DNA of 64,000 nucleotides from Gluconacetobacter tumulicola (GCF_014174215.1 NZ_JABEQL010000016.1:37158-101157), one strand, 5' to 3'. Numbered from the stretch's first letter, positions 53,022 to 62,868 are shown. Made by a program: numbers and translations. The notes: generated by a model not told the origin, from the sequence alone.

Positions 53022-53924
53022 CTACATGGTCAGCACATCCGTCAGCACAAGGCTGGACGCAACCTGCCAGCACCGCGCCATCAGCGCACTGGTCATCGTC
53101 TGCCGCACCCGCACCAGCCCCACCGAAGGCGTCGGCGACGGATCGAGCCGCCGGACCTGAAACGGCACGCCACCGGTGCGGGACGGCAAGGCCGCCACCG
53201 GCAGGATCGACGCCAGACGCCCCGCCCGCAGTTCCACGTGCAACAGTTCCAGCGCATTCGTCTCGAACCGCACATCGGGGGTGCTGCCCGCCTCCGCGAA
53301 ACACCGATCGACGATCTGGCGGCTGCGCATCGAACGATCCAGCAGGCACAACGGCAATCCGGCCGCCTCGCTCCACGCGCAACGCACACGCCCCGGCAGG
53401 GTAATACCCGGACCACCGACCAGCACATGCTGCTCGACATAAAGTTCGTGGACCTCGAACGACCCGCCGGCCGGCAACTGGTCGAGATAGACGATACCCA
53501 GCCCGAAACGCTGTTCGGCCAGCCCGCGCAGGATGTCGCCATGCGCCGCGACGGTCAGCTCCAGATGCAGCGCCGGAATGGCGGCACGCAGGCTCTCCAT
53601 CAGCAGCGGCGCCAGTTGCTGGGCCGGCGGCATGACGCCAATGGCCAGGCTGCCACCCGCGACCTCATGGGCAAAACCGGCCTCCTGCCGCAAGCCGTCG
53701 AGCGCCGCGAGGCTCTGCCGCGCCCAGGCCAGCACACGCTCACCCTCCGGCGTCAGGCCCAGCACCCGCTGCCGGCGGCGGATGATGGTCACCCCCAGCT
53801 CATGCTCCAACTGCCGGATCGCCGCCGAAAGCGCGGGCTGGGACACGCCGCAATGCTCCGCCGCGCGCGAGAAATGGCGAAACCGATCGAGCGCCACGAG
53901 ATAGGTCAACTGCCGGAGAAACAA
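53022..53924 (-). CDS. LysR-family regulator
   Basis: This 300-residue LysR protein has the HTH at about residues 15-42 (FRHFSRAAEHCGVSQPALSA) and an effector domain starting GGSLAIGVMPPAQQLAPLL. The CynR/CbbR-like features are weak and the target is unknown. It lies 231 bp upstream of FUSC on the same strand, so FUSC is one candidate. Its 3' end is marked by a repeat hairpin. Confidence 0.85.
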   Translation of the reverse strand: MFLRQLTYLVALDRFRHFSRAAEHCGVSQPALSAAIRQLEHELGVTIIRRRQRVLGLTPEGERVLAWARQSLAALDGLRQEAGFAHEVAGGSLAIGVMPPAQQLAPLLMESLRAAIPALHLELTVAAHGDILRGLAEQRFGLGIVYLDQLPAGGSFEVHELYVEQHVLVGGPGITLPGRVRCAWSEAAGLPLCLLDRSMRSRQIVDRCFAEAGSTPDVRFETNALELLHVELRAGRLASILPVAALPSRTGGVPFQVRRLDPSPTPSVGLVRVRQTMTSALMARCWQVASSLVLTDVLTM

Positions 53925-54023
53925 GACGCCCTTCCTTCACATTGCGAAACGTCCCGTTCTCCTCGCGGAATGCGCTCGCCCCCGCAACCCCGGCCGCACC
54001 AGGCATCTGCCCGGAACATGGTC

Positions 54024-54770
54024 TCAGTCCGTAAAGCCGGCATTAAGGCCGCGCGTCAGGGCGATGACCCGCGCGCCGTCGCCTCGCCGGTCGGCGGGCA
54101 GACGAAGCTGGATTTCCATCAGGTCATTCGTGGCGCTCAGATGCGCCACTCCTTCGATCGGATCGCCATCGCGCCTGAGCCAGCTTTGGGTACCCATGCC
54201 CTCTGCGCCCGGTGGCGTCGTATACGCGATATCAGCCGGCCCGCGCGCGGTGATAATGTCGGCCGGATAGGGCCCGGCGGGGAAGTTGCCGGCAGGCTCG
54301 ATTCCCTCGGCGACGACCTGTCTGACGAAGGCAGCGTGCTCGGGAAACATCCTGGCAATCACCCGCGCGACCGCGAAACGCCCACTGGTATCGCCACTGG
54401 TCGCGGAGACCTGGATAGCCGGTCCGGTGACATGCGCGTCTTTCGAAAGACCGGCGGAGGACGACAGGCCGGGCGCCACCAGAAGATACGATCCGGCAGA
54501 CCCGTACCGTTCAGTACACGTCCAGCCGACCGGCGCGACCGCCGCCAGATCCTGTGCCTCATAAACTGCGTATCCCGCAGGCAGGCTGGCGGGGAGAACG
54601 AATTTCGGGTCCGGCCGCGCTGGCGCCGCAATCGGGCCAACCTGACCGTCCGCCGGGCAACCGACGAACCGGACCGGCGCCGCCATGGCCCGGCATCCGC
54701 CCGATACGGCACAGGAGATCACCAGCGAAAACAGCCAGACAGCACGAAAACATGTTGGAAAGGTAGACAT
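54024..54770 (-). CDS. secreted protein of unknown function
   Basis: This 248-residue protein starts at ATG 54770 with a signal peptide (FRAVWLFSLVISCAVSGGC), possibly lipidated at the Cys although the lipobox is weak. The mature part has FVGCPADGQVGP, LPAGYAVYEAQDLAAVAPVG with WTCTERYGSAGSYLLVAP, then SATSGDTSGRFAVARVIARM. I do not recognise the family. Four cysteines (two near the signal end) suggest periplasmic disulfides. It is flanked by the LysR gene and the decayed IS region. Confidence 0.6.
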   Translation of the reverse strand: MSTFPTCFRAVWLFSLVISCAVSGGCRAMAAPVRFVGCPADGQVGPIAAPARPDPKFVLPASLPAGYAVYEAQDLAAVAPVGWTCTERYGSAGSYLLVAPGLSSSAGLSKDAHVTGPAIQVSATSGDTSGRFAVARVIARMFPEHAAFVRQVVAEGIEPAGNFPAGPYPADIITARGPADIAYTTPPGAEGMGTQSWLRRDGDPIEGVAHLSATNDLMEIQLRLPADRRGDGARVIALTRGLNAGFTD

Positions 54771-54874
54771 TCCTGCCTCGCATCGGAAGCGTGTTCCGCT
54801 ACAATACGTCAACACCCCCTGTCTTGAAATATCGCCGAATAAAAATAACTTGGGGGCTGACATAGGTAAGCGAT

Positions 54875-55145
54875 TTACCTGGAACGCTCCGCTGGCAGGT
54901 TAACCCATTGGGTGAGGATTTTCACGAGCTTCTCGGGCGAATGGTGATTGAAGCGCCATTCACATTCCGCGAGGAAGAGATGGAAGTTTTCCGGGGTACT
55001 CCATTGTATCGCCGCAAGTGGCGCTTGGCCGGGCTCCAGAAATTCTCGATGCCGTTGATATGGTTCCTGCCTTCAGCGAATCGCATGCCGCGATGTATGC
55101 GACGATGATGGAACTCCGCAACGTCGAGTTTGTCATATGCCTGCC
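54875..55145 (-). pseudogene. IS1595-family transposase remnant
   Basis: Minus-strand translation gives SASWQAYDKLDVAEF, then EGRNHINGIENFWSPAKRH and LRRYNGVP; a frame change then leads into NFHLFLAECEWRFNHHSPEK and LVKILTQWVN before a stop at 54875. This is the C-terminal catalytic part (HINGIENFW, ECEWRFN) of IS1595-type DDE transposases. The N-terminal two thirds are missing and one frameshift (near 55000) is present. GGGGGCTGACATAGGTAAGC at 54852-54871 may be the element's end. Confidence 0.75.
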
Positions 55146-55245
55146 ATGACGCGCTGCGGCATGGGCGGAAGAGCCGGCTCGCGCTCAGGCGCCAGACAGG
55201 TCCAGATCAGCCCATAGCGCTCGGCCGCCGGATATCCCGGCCATG
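55133..55245 (-). pseudogene. possible fragment of a Rieske-type ring-hydroxylating oxygenase
   Basis: A minus-strand frame encodes WPGYPAAERYGLIWTCLAPE, then REPALPPMPQ, and stops. The ERYGLIW segment resembles the stretch following the Rieske domain in oxygenase alpha subunits. No Rieske CxH motifs are visible nearby, and the piece abuts the IS1595 remnant, so it appears to be a scrap left by deletion. Confidence 0.35.
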
Positions 55246-55504
55246 TTCCCGTACCGCCCGATCGCTGAAGTCACCAGTTGGTGAAGACAGCCTCTCACGA
55301 TCCGGTGAAGCGCGGCACGCCATGAACCGTAACCCAATGGTTCAGAAAATATTTCTCGATTCCGGCAAAACTCATTCGAATAAAACATAATTTATATTCA
55401 GACCGGCATCTCTTGTCCTTCCCGCATGACAATGCTGAGAATGGCGCCACCGACGATGTTTTCATGCATCATGAAATAATAACAAAGAATCGGCTAACGA
55501 TACC
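55246..55504. other. non-coding region upstream of OprB porin
   Basis: No gene is seen. Composition drops to AT-rich at about 55340-55500, where the promoter of the porin/MFS pair probably lies; I find no strong repeat. Confidence 0.4.
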
Positions 55505-57094
55505 ATGTCCCTCACGGTGACTGCCTCCTCTCGCGCACGCTCCTGTCCGGACAAAAGGCCGTTTGCAGCAAATCCATTTTCCGACGCCTTCCACAACAAG
55601 GCGTCCGATATCCGCAACATCATCAACGACCGGATATCCCTCGCCGTCTCACTGCTCGTGGCGCTGCTCTGCATGGCCGCATCCACCAGCCTCGGTGCGC
55701 CCATCAACCCGGCCGTGGCAACCACACAGGTGAAGCAGAAGCGCCCGCTCGCCGAAGACAGGCTGAACCCGCTCTTCGACGGAGAAAGCCTCTCCACCCT
55801 GCTGGCGCCCGCGGACGACGCCCTGCGCGCCGGCGACCCGAGCGCCGATTATTTCGCGATCGACCGCTCCTCGGGCAATTTGCTGCCGCAGGCCCTGCCA
55901 TGGCGCCGATGGCTGAGCCGGCGCGGCTTCACCTTCGACATGATCTACAAGGCCGAAGGCATGGCCAATATCGCGGGCGGCCTGTCCCAGGGCATGGATT
56001 ATGTCCATGACCTGCGCGTGACCATGCTGTTCGACCTGGGCAAGCTGCTGGGGCTGGACGGATGGTATGTCCACGGGCTGGTCATGAACCGCGAAGGCCG
56101 CCAGGTCGGCTGGGACCATGTCGGCGAACGCAATGTCCTGCTGACCGAATTATGGAGCATCCACGGCCCCGCCGCCGCGCGCCTGGCCGATCTGTATGCC
56201 GAGAAATCGTTTCTCGGCGACCGGCTCAACCTCAATATCGGCCGCATCGCGCTGACCCACACCTACGGCACCTCGGCGCTGCTGTGTACGTTCATGATGC
56301 AATGTTCCGCACCGATGGCCATCCGCGAACCGCCGGGCTGGAGCGTCTATCCCAAGACCTCATGGGGCGGCACGCTGCGCTTCCGGCCGCTGCGCGACCT
56401 GACATTGCGCACCGGCATCTACAAGATCGCCCCCAAGCCCGAGGACAATACCGGCTGGGCCTGGGCCAGCGAAACCACCACCGGCATCCAGACACCGGTG
56501 GAACTGACATGGGAACCCTTCTTCGGCCCGCACAAGCTCGTCGGCCACTACAAGTTCGGCTACGGGCACGACACCTCGCCCTATGCGGACATGATCGGCA
56601 CCGTGCCGGCCATCGACCGGGGAACGATCCGCGCCCATGCCGGCAAGCCACGCGACACGTTCTATATCGAGGCCGACCAGATGATCTATCGCACCCAGGG
56701 CACCAGCCAGATGTCCGGCGGTTACCTGATGGCCGGCTACATTCACAATACGCCGAGCATCTCCACCTTCGCCGACGAATTCTATTTCGGCACCGCGCTG
56801 CTCGGGATCGTGCCCGGGCGCCCCTTCGACCGGCTGGGCCTGATGTATTCCTATTACCAGATGAGCCCGCGCCTGGCCTACGGGCAGCGGCTGCGGCAGG
56901 ATGCCGGCCTGCCGCTGGGCCCCTACGTCACGGGCCCGCAAACCCATTCGGCGGTGCTGGAGGCCTATTACAGCATGCCCGTGCTGCCGGGCCTGATCGT
57001 CTACCCCGAATTCGAATATATGATGCGCCCGGACGAAACATCGGTCATTCCCAATGCCACGTTGGTCGGCATCAAGATGATCGCCAACCTGTAG
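55505..57094 (+). CDS. oprB: OprB-family carbohydrate porin
   Basis: This 529-residue outer-membrane porin has an unusually long pre-sequence: the hydrophobic signal (ISLAVSLLVALLCMAASTSL) begins only near residue 44. The barrel has GFTFDMIYKAEGMANIAGG, YVHDLRVTMLFDLGKLLGLD, WYVHGLVMNREGRQVGWDHV and GWSVYPKTSWGGTLRFRPL, typical of OprB. It would let sugars or related solutes across the outer membrane. It is 151 bp upstream of an MFS transporter on the same strand, suggesting a two-membrane uptake route. Confidence 0.85.
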   Translation: MSLTVTASSRARSCPDKRPFAANPFSDAFHNKASDIRNIINDRISLAVSLLVALLCMAASTSLGAPINPAVATTQVKQKRPLAEDRLNPLFDGESLSTLLAPADDALRAGDPSADYFAIDRSSGNLLPQALPWRRWLSRRGFTFDMIYKAEGMANIAGGLSQGMDYVHDLRVTMLFDLGKLLGLDGWYVHGLVMNREGRQVGWDHVGERNVLLTELWSIHGPAAARLADLYAEKSFLGDRLNLNIGRIALTHTYGTSALLCTFMMQCSAPMAIREPPGWSVYPKTSWGGTLRFRPLRDLTLRTGIYKIAPKPEDNTGWAWASETTTGIQTPVELTWEPFFGPHKLVGHYKFGYGHDTSPYADMIGTVPAIDRGTIRAHAGKPRDTFYIEADQMIYRTQGTSQMSGGYLMAGYIHNTPSISTFADEFYFGTALLGIVPGRPFDRLGLMYSYYQMSPRLAYGQRLRQDAGLPLGPYVTGPQTHSAVLEAYYSMPVLPGLIVYPEFEYMMRPDETSVIPNATLVGIKMIANL

Positions 57095-57245
57095 CCCCAC
57101 CACACCGGCTGCAATCGCCGGAATATGATCGCATGGCCTCGGTAAAATAAAAATTAGGCGCATCTTCGCCAAACCGATGCTCTCTACACAGGAGCAGGCA
57201 AAACGCGCCGGACCGGAAAAGCGCTTGGAAGGGATGGAAACAGGC

Positions 57246-58508
57246 ATGAACGACATGGCAGCCACACCGGCGACGATCACAGGACAGGCGCAGACCTACG
57301 ACGTGGCGACTTCCCGCCATGTGGTCGCGGCCTCGCTACTGGCATGGCTGCTCGATGCCTGCGATTTCTTCATCGTGCTGTTCACGCTCGACGATGTCGC
57401 CCGCAGTTTCCACGTCTCGCTGCAAAGCATCCTGCTCGCCCCGACGCTCACATTGCTGACGCGCCCGATCGGCGCCTTCCTGTGCGGACACGCCGCCGAC
57501 CGGTACGGGCGCAAACCGGTCATGATCACCACCATCATCGTCTATTCCGCGATCGAGATCCTGTCCGCCTTCGCCCCCAACCTCGCCATCTTCCTGCTGC
57601 TGCGCGCTTTGTTCGGCGTGGCGCTGGGCGGCGAATGGGGCGTGGGCACGTCGCTGATCATGGAAAGCATCCCGCCCTCATGGCGCGGCACCGCCTCGGG
57701 CATCCTGCAGGCCGGCTACCCGGCCGGATACCTGCTGGCGTCGCTGGTCTTCCTGCTGCTGCCCTTCGTCGGCTGGCGCGGGCTGTTCATCCTCGGCGGC
57801 AGCGCGCTGCTGGCGGCCGTCTATATCTGGCTGCGCGTGCCCGAGAGCCCCGAATGGCTGCGCCGCCGGCACGACCAGACCGCCCGCGCCACCAAGCCCC
57901 CCAGCCTGTGGTTCATCGTCCGCAACAACGCGGCCCTGTGCGTCTTCGCAATCACCCTGATGACCGCCTTCAATTTCATGAGCCATGGCTCGCAGGACCT
58001 GTATCCCAAGATCTTCCTGGGTCTGGAACGCCACCTGCCCCATCCCTCCATCACGCTGATCGTGGTGCTCTACAACATCGCCGCCATCGTCGGCGGCCTG
58101 TTCTTCGGCGTGCTGTCGCAGAAGATCAGCCGCCAATACAGTATCGCCCTGGCCGCCCTCCTCACCCTGCCCTTCCTGCCGCTGTGGGCGCTCTCCCACT
58201 CCCCCTTCTGGCTCGCCGTCGGCGCCGTCTGCATCCAGTTCTGCGTCCAAGGCGCCTGGGGCGTCGTCCCCGCCTATCTCAGCGAACTCTCCCCCGCCTC
58301 GGTCCGCGCCACCTTCCCCGGCCTCGCCTACCAGTGCGGCAACCTCATCGCCGCCAGCAACGCCCTGCTCCAGACCGCCCTCGCCGCCTGGTTCGGCACC
58401 GGCCTCGCCCCCGCCATGATGTTCACGGTAGGCACCGCCGCAACGATGGTCCTAACCCTGATCCTCCTCAACGCCCGCCTGTATGGCCGTTATCGACCCA
58501 TTCAATGA
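57246..58508 (+). CDS. MFS transporter (sialate/aromatic-acid/carboxylate:H+ symporter type)
   Basis: About 420 residues and 12 helices. Signature pieces are LDACDFFIVLFTLDDVARSF in helix 1, GHAADRYGRKPVM in loop 2-3, ALFGVALGGEWGVGTSLIME in helix 4 and VPAYLSELSPASVRATF in the second half. This resembles the NanT/JEN-like and AAHS groups that import acids. The ATG at 57246 is one of three in-frame candidates (57177, 57234, 57246). It probably works with the preceding OprB porin. Confidence 0.8.
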   Translation: MNDMAATPATITGQAQTYDVATSRHVVAASLLAWLLDACDFFIVLFTLDDVARSFHVSLQSILLAPTLTLLTRPIGAFLCGHAADRYGRKPVMITTIIVYSAIEILSAFAPNLAIFLLLRALFGVALGGEWGVGTSLIMESIPPSWRGTASGILQAGYPAGYLLASLVFLLLPFVGWRGLFILGGSALLAAVYIWLRVPESPEWLRRRHDQTARATKPPSLWFIVRNNAALCVFAITLMTAFNFMSHGSQDLYPKIFLGLERHLPHPSITLIVVLYNIAAIVGGLFFGVLSQKISRQYSIALAALLTLPFLPLWALSHSPFWLAVGAVCIQFCVQGAWGVVPAYLSELSPASVRATFPGLAYQCGNLIAASNALLQTALAAWFGTGLAPAMMFTVGTAATMVLTLILLNARLYGRYRPIQ

Positions 58509-58746
58509 ATAGCGGCCATATCGTTTGAAGACATCTCGGCTTACGCCCTCATGTCGGACATAAAGTAACTATCCCTCTATTCTTGAAAGCGGACACTCTC
58601 GGGTGACCGAGATTCACGATCAGATACGATCCCGCCAATCAATCGGGTGATGAGTAAAAATCCTCTGACACAAACCATCGTTGACACAAATAGGCTGTCC
58701 TTACCGAAACCGCGCGGTAACTCCACAACCCGTCCCTATCGAATTT

Positions 58747-59961
58747 TTAGCTCTCGCCACCACGTCCGAGCCGGTGGCCAGGTCGAAAGCCGTGTGACCG
58801 GGCTTGCCATGCGATCAGGAATCCAGCAACTGCGAGCCCCAGCACAGCCCAGGGGAACGACATAGCTCCCCAGGTCTCAAGCAACATACCGCCCAGAACA
58901 CCCCCACCGGCTATGGCACTATTCCAGGCGACGACATTCATCGACAACGCAACGTCCACGCCATCGCCGGCCGCATCCGCAAGTGCCGTCTGGAGCAACG
59001 TCGCAGCTCCTCCGAATGTCAGACCCCATATCGTGACACCGATCACGATCACCGAGGGGGATGCTGATCCGATCGCAAAAATACCCGCAACGACCGCGAA
59101 TATTGCAAGACTGACCAGAACGGAGAGGCGCAGGGCGTGATCGACCGTGCGGCTGGTCAGCCAGATGCCGGCAAGCGCGGCGATCCCGAAAAGCAGCAGA
59201 ACGCGATCCGCCTGTCCCGCCAGCCCGGCCGGTGTCACAAATGGCACGATGTAGGTGTAAAGAACATTGTGCGCGAGCATCCAGGCCATCACGACACCCA
59301 GGACAGACGGCACGCCCGGCATGTCCAGAACATGCCGGAACGGCAGACGCTCGTGATGCGCGGCGCCCGGAAAATCGGGAATCTTCGCCAGGACCCATGC
59401 GATTAGCAGCACGGTCAGGCCCGACATGATCCAGAAAGCCAGACGCCAGCCGACGGCAGCACCCAGCCATGTCCCGGCGGGAACCCCCAGCGAGAGCGCG
59501 ATCGGCGTACCGACCATAGCAATCGCCAGGGCGCGGCCCTGCAGGGCGCGCGTCACCATCCGACGCGCATAGCCGGCCAGCAATGCCCAGGCGAGGCCCG
59601 CCGCCGCACCCGCTCCGTACCGGGCCACGAGGGTCGCGCCGTAATGCGTCGAAAACGCGGTGATGGAATTGAACACCACGAAGCCGATAATCGCCAGCAG
59701 CAGGACCCTCCTGCGCCGCCACCGCTGTGTGGCGAGCGTCAGCGGAATCGCCGCACTCAGGGAGCCTATGGCATAAGCCGTCACCATCTGCCCGGCGAGA
59801 GCCGGAGAAATATGCAGACCCGCGCCGATCTCAGGCAACAGACCTGCCGGCAGGGTTTCGGTCATGATGCAGATGAAGCCGGTCATGGCCAGCGCGAGCA
59901 GGCCGGCGACCGGCAGGCGCTCATCGGTTTTTTTCGTGGGCGATGTGATGGTCGGGGTCAT
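58747..59961 (-). CDS. DHA1-type MFS exporter
   Basis: This 404-residue drug:H+ antiporter-like MFS protein has AMTGFICIMTETLPAGLLPEI in helix 1, the ALAGQMVTAYAIGSLSAAIP segment, RRRRVLLLAIIGFV and a C-terminal half starting ERLPFRHVLDMPGV. This is the AraJ/YdhP-like subgroup that exports sugars, purines or drugs. The ATG at 59961 avoids the shared promoter. It is divergent from the tetR-type gene, so it is probably repressed by it. Confidence 0.85.
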   Translation of the reverse strand: MTPTITSPTKKTDERLPVAGLLALAMTGFICIMTETLPAGLLPEIGAGLHISPALAGQMVTAYAIGSLSAAIPLTLATQRWRRRRVLLLAIIGFVVFNSITAFSTHYGATLVARYGAGAAAGLAWALLAGYARRMVTRALQGRALAIAMVGTPIALSLGVPAGTWLGAAVGWRLAFWIMSGLTVLLIAWVLAKIPDFPGAAHHERLPFRHVLDMPGVPSVLGVVMAWMLAHNVLYTYIVPFVTPAGLAGQADRVLLLFGIAALAGIWLTSRTVDHALRLSVLVSLAIFAVVAGIFAIGSASPSVIVIGVTIWGLTFGGAATLLQTALADAAGDGVDVALSMNVVAWNSAIAGGGVLGGMLLETWGAMSFPWAVLGLAVAGFLIAWQARSHGFRPGHRLGRGGES

Positions 59962-59973
59962 GGGTCGCTCATA

Positions 59974-59988
59974 TATGGATCGGTCGAT
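59974..59988. promoter_or_regulatory. candidate TetR operator, copy 1 (exporter/regulator intergenic)
   Basis: TATGGATCGGTCGAT, with a near-palindromic core ATCGGTCGAT and flanking TATG/CATA. The identical 15-mer recurs at 60796-60810 in front of the SDR gene. Confidence 0.65.
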
Positions 59989-60066
59989 GCACATATAGGG
60001 GGACAGCAGCCTTGGCAATCACTTCTGGATCACTTAATATGGAAGTCTTTCGGAAGGAACGATGCC

Positions 60067-60705
60067 ATGGCGCGGACTGGGCGTCCCCGTGAGTTTGACC
60101 GCGACAAGGCGATTGACGCCGCCACCGCGCTCTTCTGGGCGCAGGGTTATGAACCGACCTCCTTGACCCAGCTCAAGGCCAGCATGGGTCATATCTCGCC
60201 TGCGAGCTTCTATGCCGCGTTCGGCTCGAAGGAAGCCCTGTTCCGGGAAGTCGTGCAGCATTATCTGGCGACCTACGGGCAGGTCATGGCGCCCTTATGG
60301 GACGAGAGCCTGTCGCCGCGTGAGGCCATCGAACGGACGTTGCGCGGCTCGGCGCGCATGCAGGCTGCCCGCTCACACCCGACCGGGTGCCTGGTTGTGT
60401 CCGGCGCCAGCAATTGCTCACCCGAAAACGAACCCGTCCGGGCTCTCCTCGCGGCAGAACGACAGCGCACGCGGGCAGGCCTCCGGGCCTGCGTGGAACG
60501 CGCCATCGCCAAAGGTGAATTGAAGGCGTCCCCGGCGACAGAGGCTCTGCCCGATATTCTCGTGACTTTTTTCCACGGCATGACGTGCGAAGCCCGGGAC
60601 GGGATGGGCTCAGACAATCTGGATGCGGCCGTCACGTCTCTCCTGACATTGTGGGATGTCAACGCGGTGAAGCCGGGGACAGAAAAGCGGTCGCGAAAGC
60701 GCTGA
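60067..60705 (+). CDS. TetR/AcrR-family regulator
   Basis: This 212-residue repressor starts MARTGRPREFDRDKAIDAAT, with the HTH at about residues 30-55 (SLTQLKASMGHISPASFYAA) followed by FGSKEALFREVVQHYL. The C-terminal ligand domain contains SHPTGCLVVSGASNCSPEN. It resembles the regulators next to bdcA-type genes. GGAAGGA precedes the start. Two copies of a 15-bp motif flank its regulon. Confidence 0.88.
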   Translation: MARTGRPREFDRDKAIDAATALFWAQGYEPTSLTQLKASMGHISPASFYAAFGSKEALFREVVQHYLATYGQVMAPLWDESLSPREAIERTLRGSARMQAARSHPTGCLVVSGASNCSPENEPVRALLAAERQRTRAGLRACVERAIAKGELKASPATEALPDILVTFFHGMTCEARDGMGSDNLDAAVTSLLTLWDVNAVKPGTEKRSRKR

Positions 60706-60795
60706 CGGGCCGACGTGGGCAAGACCAGCCGGTCGCGGCATGATTATTCCGCATCGGTCGGTCCATAAATCCTTGCCCCCACCCCACGCTTCTTT

Positions 60796-60810
60796 TATGG
60801 ATCGGTCGAT
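60796..60810. promoter_or_regulatory. candidate TetR operator, copy 2 (upstream of SDR operon)
   Basis: TATGGATCGGTCGAT, identical to 59974-59988, lies 53 bp upstream of the SDR start in the gap between the regulator and its presumed target operon. Confidence 0.65.
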
Positions 60811-60863
60811 ATGGAAGTTGTGTCTTCGGAATACGACGCCATGCCTCCTCAAGGAACCCGATC

Positions 60864-61625
60864 ATGAGCACATCAAAAATCGCCTTCGTCACGGGTGCCA
60901 ATCGCGGCATCGGATATAGTATCGCGAAGCATCTGACGGCCGCCGGCATCAGCGTGATCGGCACCTATCACACCAATGAAGGCGAGGCGAAAGCAGCCGA
61001 AACGGCCCTCAGCCACGAGAACGCGAAGTTGCGCATGCTGCCACTGGACATCGCGAACCACGCGTCGTTCACGGATTTTGCAGAGCAGGTCAAAGTCCTT
61101 CTCGCAGACGCGTTCGGGCAGCAGGCACTGGATTATATTGTCCAGAACGCCGGCAATATCATCCACACGCGCTTCGATGCCGCGACATCCGAACAGCTCG
61201 ACAATCAGTACAACATCCACTTCAAGGGCCCCTACCTGCTGACGGCAGCGCTCCTTCCGCTGATCCGCGATGGCGGCCGCATTCTCAACATCACCTCTGC
61301 CGCGACGCGCTTCTATCTGACGGATCATGGTCCCTACTCGGCCATGAAAGCGGCGACCGAGGTCATTTCGCTCTACATGGCGAAGGAACTGGGCGCGCGC
61401 GGCATTACGGTCAATGCCGTCGCCCCTGGCGCGGTCGCATCGGATTTCGGCAATGGCCTGGTTCGTGACGATGCCACGATCAACAGGGGCCTCGCAGAGA
61501 TCACGCCCCTGGGGCGCGTCGGTCAGCCCGACGACATCGGAGCCACTGTTCGCGCTCTTCTGTCTGACGACATGCACTGGGTGAATGGCCAGCGCATTGA
61601 GGTGACAGGAGGCCAGTCGCTTTGA
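60864..61625 (+). CDS. short-chain dehydrogenase/reductase
   Basis: This 253-residue SDR has the cofactor motif FVTGANRGIGYSI, NAGN, the catalytic Ser in NITSAATRF and Tyr-Lys in GPYSAMKAA, then [20 protein letters not shown]. It is probably NADPH-dependent; the substrate is unknown. It is the first gene after operator copy 2 and heads an operon with the SRPBCC protein, the BdcA-like SDR and the aldo/keto reductase. Confidence 0.9.
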   Translation: MSTSKIAFVTGANRGIGYSIAKHLTAAGISVIGTYHTNEGEAKAAETALSHENAKLRMLPLDIANHASFTDFAEQVKVLLADAFGQQALDYIVQNAGNIIHTRFDAATSEQLDNQYNIHFKGPYLLTAALLPLIRDGGRILNITSAATRFYLTDHGPYSAMKAATEVISLYMAKELGARGITVNAVAPGAVASDFGNGLVRDDATINRGLAEITPLGRVGQPDDIGATVRALLSDDMHWVNGQRIEVTGGQSL

Positions 61626-61656
61626 TCCCACACAGAAAAAAGCAGGGAGAGTCCAT

Positions 61657-62109
61657 ATGCTTCACGTTATGGCCAGCAGCGTCATCAATGCACCCGTTTC
61701 GTCTGTCTGGGGGCTAATCCGCGATTTCGGCGCCCTTGGTAGCTGGTTGCCGGGCGTGAAAAGCTGCGTGATCGAGGCAGACGATCCCGGCGACCGTGTC
61801 GGCGCGATCCGTCGTCTTGAAATGGGCGATGTCGGCATCATCCGCGAGCAGCTTCTGGCGCTGTCCGATGTGGATCACATGGTGACCTTCTCGATCATTG
61901 AGTCGGCTTTGCCGATCCGGAACTACCGCTCGACGATCAGCCTCCTGCCCGTCACCGATGGCGACCGCACCTTCATCCAGTGGCGCGGTCAGTTCGAAGC
62001 ATCGGCCGAGCACGCAGCGGAGATGGAAGCCCGGATGCCCACGCAGATCTATCAGACCGCATTCGACAGACTGGCAGAAATACTGGCGTCAGCGAAGGCA
62101 CTGTCATGA
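61657..62109 (+). CDS. SRPBCC-family (polyketide cyclase/START-like) protein
   Basis: This 150-residue protein has a single helix-grip fold: SSVINAPVSSVWGLIRDFGA, WLPGVKSCVIEADDPGD, VGAIRRLEMGDVGIIREQL and the C-terminal helix MPTQIYQTAFDRLAEIL. Such proteins bind hydrophobic small molecules. It overlaps the next gene by 4 bp (ATGA) and follows the SDR by 31 bp. Confidence 0.85.
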   Translation: MLHVMASSVINAPVSSVWGLIRDFGALGSWLPGVKSCVIEADDPGDRVGAIRRLEMGDVGIIREQLLALSDVDHMVTFSIIESALPIRNYRSTISLLPVTDGDRTFIQWRGQFEASAEHAAEMEARMPTQIYQTAFDRLAEILASAKALS

Positions 62110-62819
62110 ACCGTCTTGGTAAGAAATCTGTCTTGGTGCTTGGTGGCAGCCGCGGAATCGGTGCCGCTATCGTGCGTCGCTTCGCGGCAGAAGGTGCGAA
62201 AGTCGTTTTCACGTATTTGTCCTCCCCTGACGACGCCCAGGCATTGGCCGCCGAGACCGGAAGCGAGGCCCTGCGCGCCGATAGCGGCGACCGGGACTCT
62301 CTCGTCGAACTGATTGTCTCGCTCGGTCCTCTCGACGTGCTGGTCGTCAATTCCGGAATTCTCGGCGCGGGCGACCCGCTGGACATGCCTCCGGACGACA
62401 TCGACCGGCTTTTCCGCATCAATATCCACGCCCCTTACCACGCGGCAGTTGCTGCCGCACGGACTATGCCCGACGGAGGTCGCATCATTTTCATCGGCTC
62501 AGCCAATGCCGACCGTATGCCGATGACTGGGCTTGCAGCCTACAGTGCCAGCAAATCGGCATTGAAAGGCATGGCCAAAGGCCTGGCGCGTGATCTGGGC
62601 GCGCGCGGCATCACCGTCAACGTTGTCCAGCCCGGTCCCACCGATACCGACATGAACCCTGCCGAGGGGCCGCTGAAGGACGTGATGCACGGTTTCATGG
62701 CGATCAAACGCCATGCCACGGGTGCGGAGATTGCGGGACTGGTGGCGTATCTTGCCGGGCCAGAGGCTGACGTCATCACCGGCGCCGCGTACAACATCGA
62801 TGGCGGCTTCACGGCCTGA
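62106..62819 (+). CDS. bdcA: BdcA-like SDR oxidoreductase
   Basis: This 237-residue SDR closely follows the BdcA pattern: [20 protein letters not shown], then [50 protein letters not shown] and [19 protein letters not shown]. The E. coli BdcA binds cyclic-di-GMP and promotes biofilm dispersal; whether this one does is not known. It sits in a TetR-regulated cluster, as bdcA does in E. coli. Confidence 0.8.
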   Translation: MNRLGKKSVLVLGGSRGIGAAIVRRFAAEGAKVVFTYLSSPDDAQALAAETGSEALRADSGDRDSLVELIVSLGPLDVLVVNSGILGAGDPLDMPPDDIDRLFRINIHAPYHAAVAAARTMPDGGRIIFIGSANADRMPMTGLAAYSASKSALKGMAKGLARDLGARGITVNVVQPGPTDTDMNPAEGPLKDVMHGFMAIKRHATGAEIAGLVAYLAGPEADVITGAAYNIDGGFTA

Positions 62820-62868
62820 CGGAATGATTGATCCCCACCCACCCGCAGGAAAAAAAGGAACGAGAGCC

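Noticed and set aside
54908..55108. Plus-strand 66-codon frame in the IS remnant
   Set aside because: It is the antisense of the IS1595-type transposase fragment, which is the strand with family motifs.
58509..58746. AT-richer gap between the MFS gene and the DHA1 exporter gene
   Set aside because: I looked for an IS remnant or small RNA but found no transposase pieces, repeats or terminator strong enough to call.
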